Assembly: GCA_025357995.1 (NCBI GenBank)
Contig: JANYLF010000175.1
Location: forward strand, 1-14,563
Direction: 5' to 3'
DNA from: Acidimicrobiia bacterium
GTDB taxonomy: Bacteria; Actinomycetota; Acidimicrobiia; IMCC26256; JAENVU01
Length of the DNA stretch: 14,563 nucleotides
Shown here: positions 14,503 through 14,563 of the stretch, piece after piece
How positions within the stretch are numbered: the stretch's first letter is position 1
Layout: each line of letters begins with the position of its first letter
Notes under the pieces: model-generated
The model's database searches: none
Told to the model about the DNA's origin: nothing
The model's input: the letters and a program-made list of their open reading frames with translations, nothing else
Position numbers and translations under genes: made by a program

Positions 14503-14563
14503 ATGCCGACGCTCACCGAACCCGAGTTGGATGCGACGTTCAACGCGCTCGCCGACTCCACCC
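14503..14563 (+). CDS. ArsR-family transcriptional repressor, N-terminal fragment
   Basis: Only the first 20 codons are inside the window. They read MPTLTEPELDATFNALADST, where the end matches the ArsR/SmtB opening helix motif (ALADPTRRxIL type) that precedes the winged-helix DNA-binding domain. The gene runs off the window end. The ATG has no ribosome site, but the promoter places the transcript start at the ATG. The 24-bp palindrome in that promoter fits autoregulation. Whether it senses a metal or is one of the non-metal ArsR members that pair with an SRPBCC-domain protein cannot be seen. Confidence 0.7.
   Translation, partial: MPTLTEPELDATFNALADST

Noticed and set aside
1..14563. CRISPR arrays, tRNA or rRNA genes, insertion sequences, phage or defence genes
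   Set aside because: I saw no regular direct repeats, cloverleaf-like segments, transposase or integrase motifs, or known defence domains. Gene density and codon bias are even throughout.

Overview
The window is GC-rich (roughly two thirds G+C by eye), densely coding DNA that looks like an actinomycete chromosome. An Acidimicrobiia-type soil or water lineage is my guess from the mix of gene families. Evidence for an actinomycete is strong G/C third-position bias, a luciferase-like F420-type oxidoreductase, a FadD19-like acyl-CoA synthetase, an MptB-like mannosyltransferase, many GTG/TTG starts, and several genes that appear to be transcribed without a leader. There are 13 complete genes and two edge fragments. 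No intergenic gap exceeds about 100 bp. I see no rRNA, tRNA, CRISPR array, insertion sequence or integrase.

Layout. (1) Positions 3-38 are the tail of a + strand gene. A Rieske oxygenase alpha subunit (69-1376, -) is divergent, by 33 bp, from a + strand cluster. That cluster is a FadD19-like acyl-CoA synthetase (1410-3035), an EstB-type serine hydrolase (3067-4209) and an LLM-class oxidoreductase (4240-5217). (2) A small SAM methyltransferase (5229-5789, -) is divergent from an AraC-family regulator (5845-6609, +). The AraC gene overlaps, tail to tail, a second serine hydrolase (6594-7721, -). (3) A membrane GT-C mannosyltransferase-like gene (7823-9166, +) meets a - strand group: alpha/beta hydrolase (11165-11953), MFS permease (9873-11123) and carboxymuconolactone-decarboxylase-like protein (9170-9820). 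(4) Divergent from the hydrolase is a tight + strand operon: limonene-epoxide-hydrolase-like protein (12013-12393), amidohydrolase (12400-13530) and sulfotransferase (13523-14422). (5) The window ends in the first 20 codons of an ArsR-family repressor (14503 onward). It is preceded by a textbook promoter containing a 24-bp perfect palindrome.

How the genes may work together (inference). Most are small-molecule enzymes of the kind actinomycetes use on aromatic, terpenoid or steroid-like compounds: ring oxygenation, CoA activation, ester or lactone hydrolysis, flavin redox steps, epoxide opening, amidohydrolase-fold C-C or C-N cleavage, and sulfation. No complete known pathway can be assembled from the window.

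The best candidates for something new are the LEH-like/amidohydrolase/sulfotransferase operon and the regulatory DNA. The regulatory DNA includes the palindromic ArsR operator over a leaderless promoter, a recurring TANNNT box 6-8 bp before six start codons, and overlapping back-to-back -10 boxes at 11960-11969. No defence or mobile system is present.
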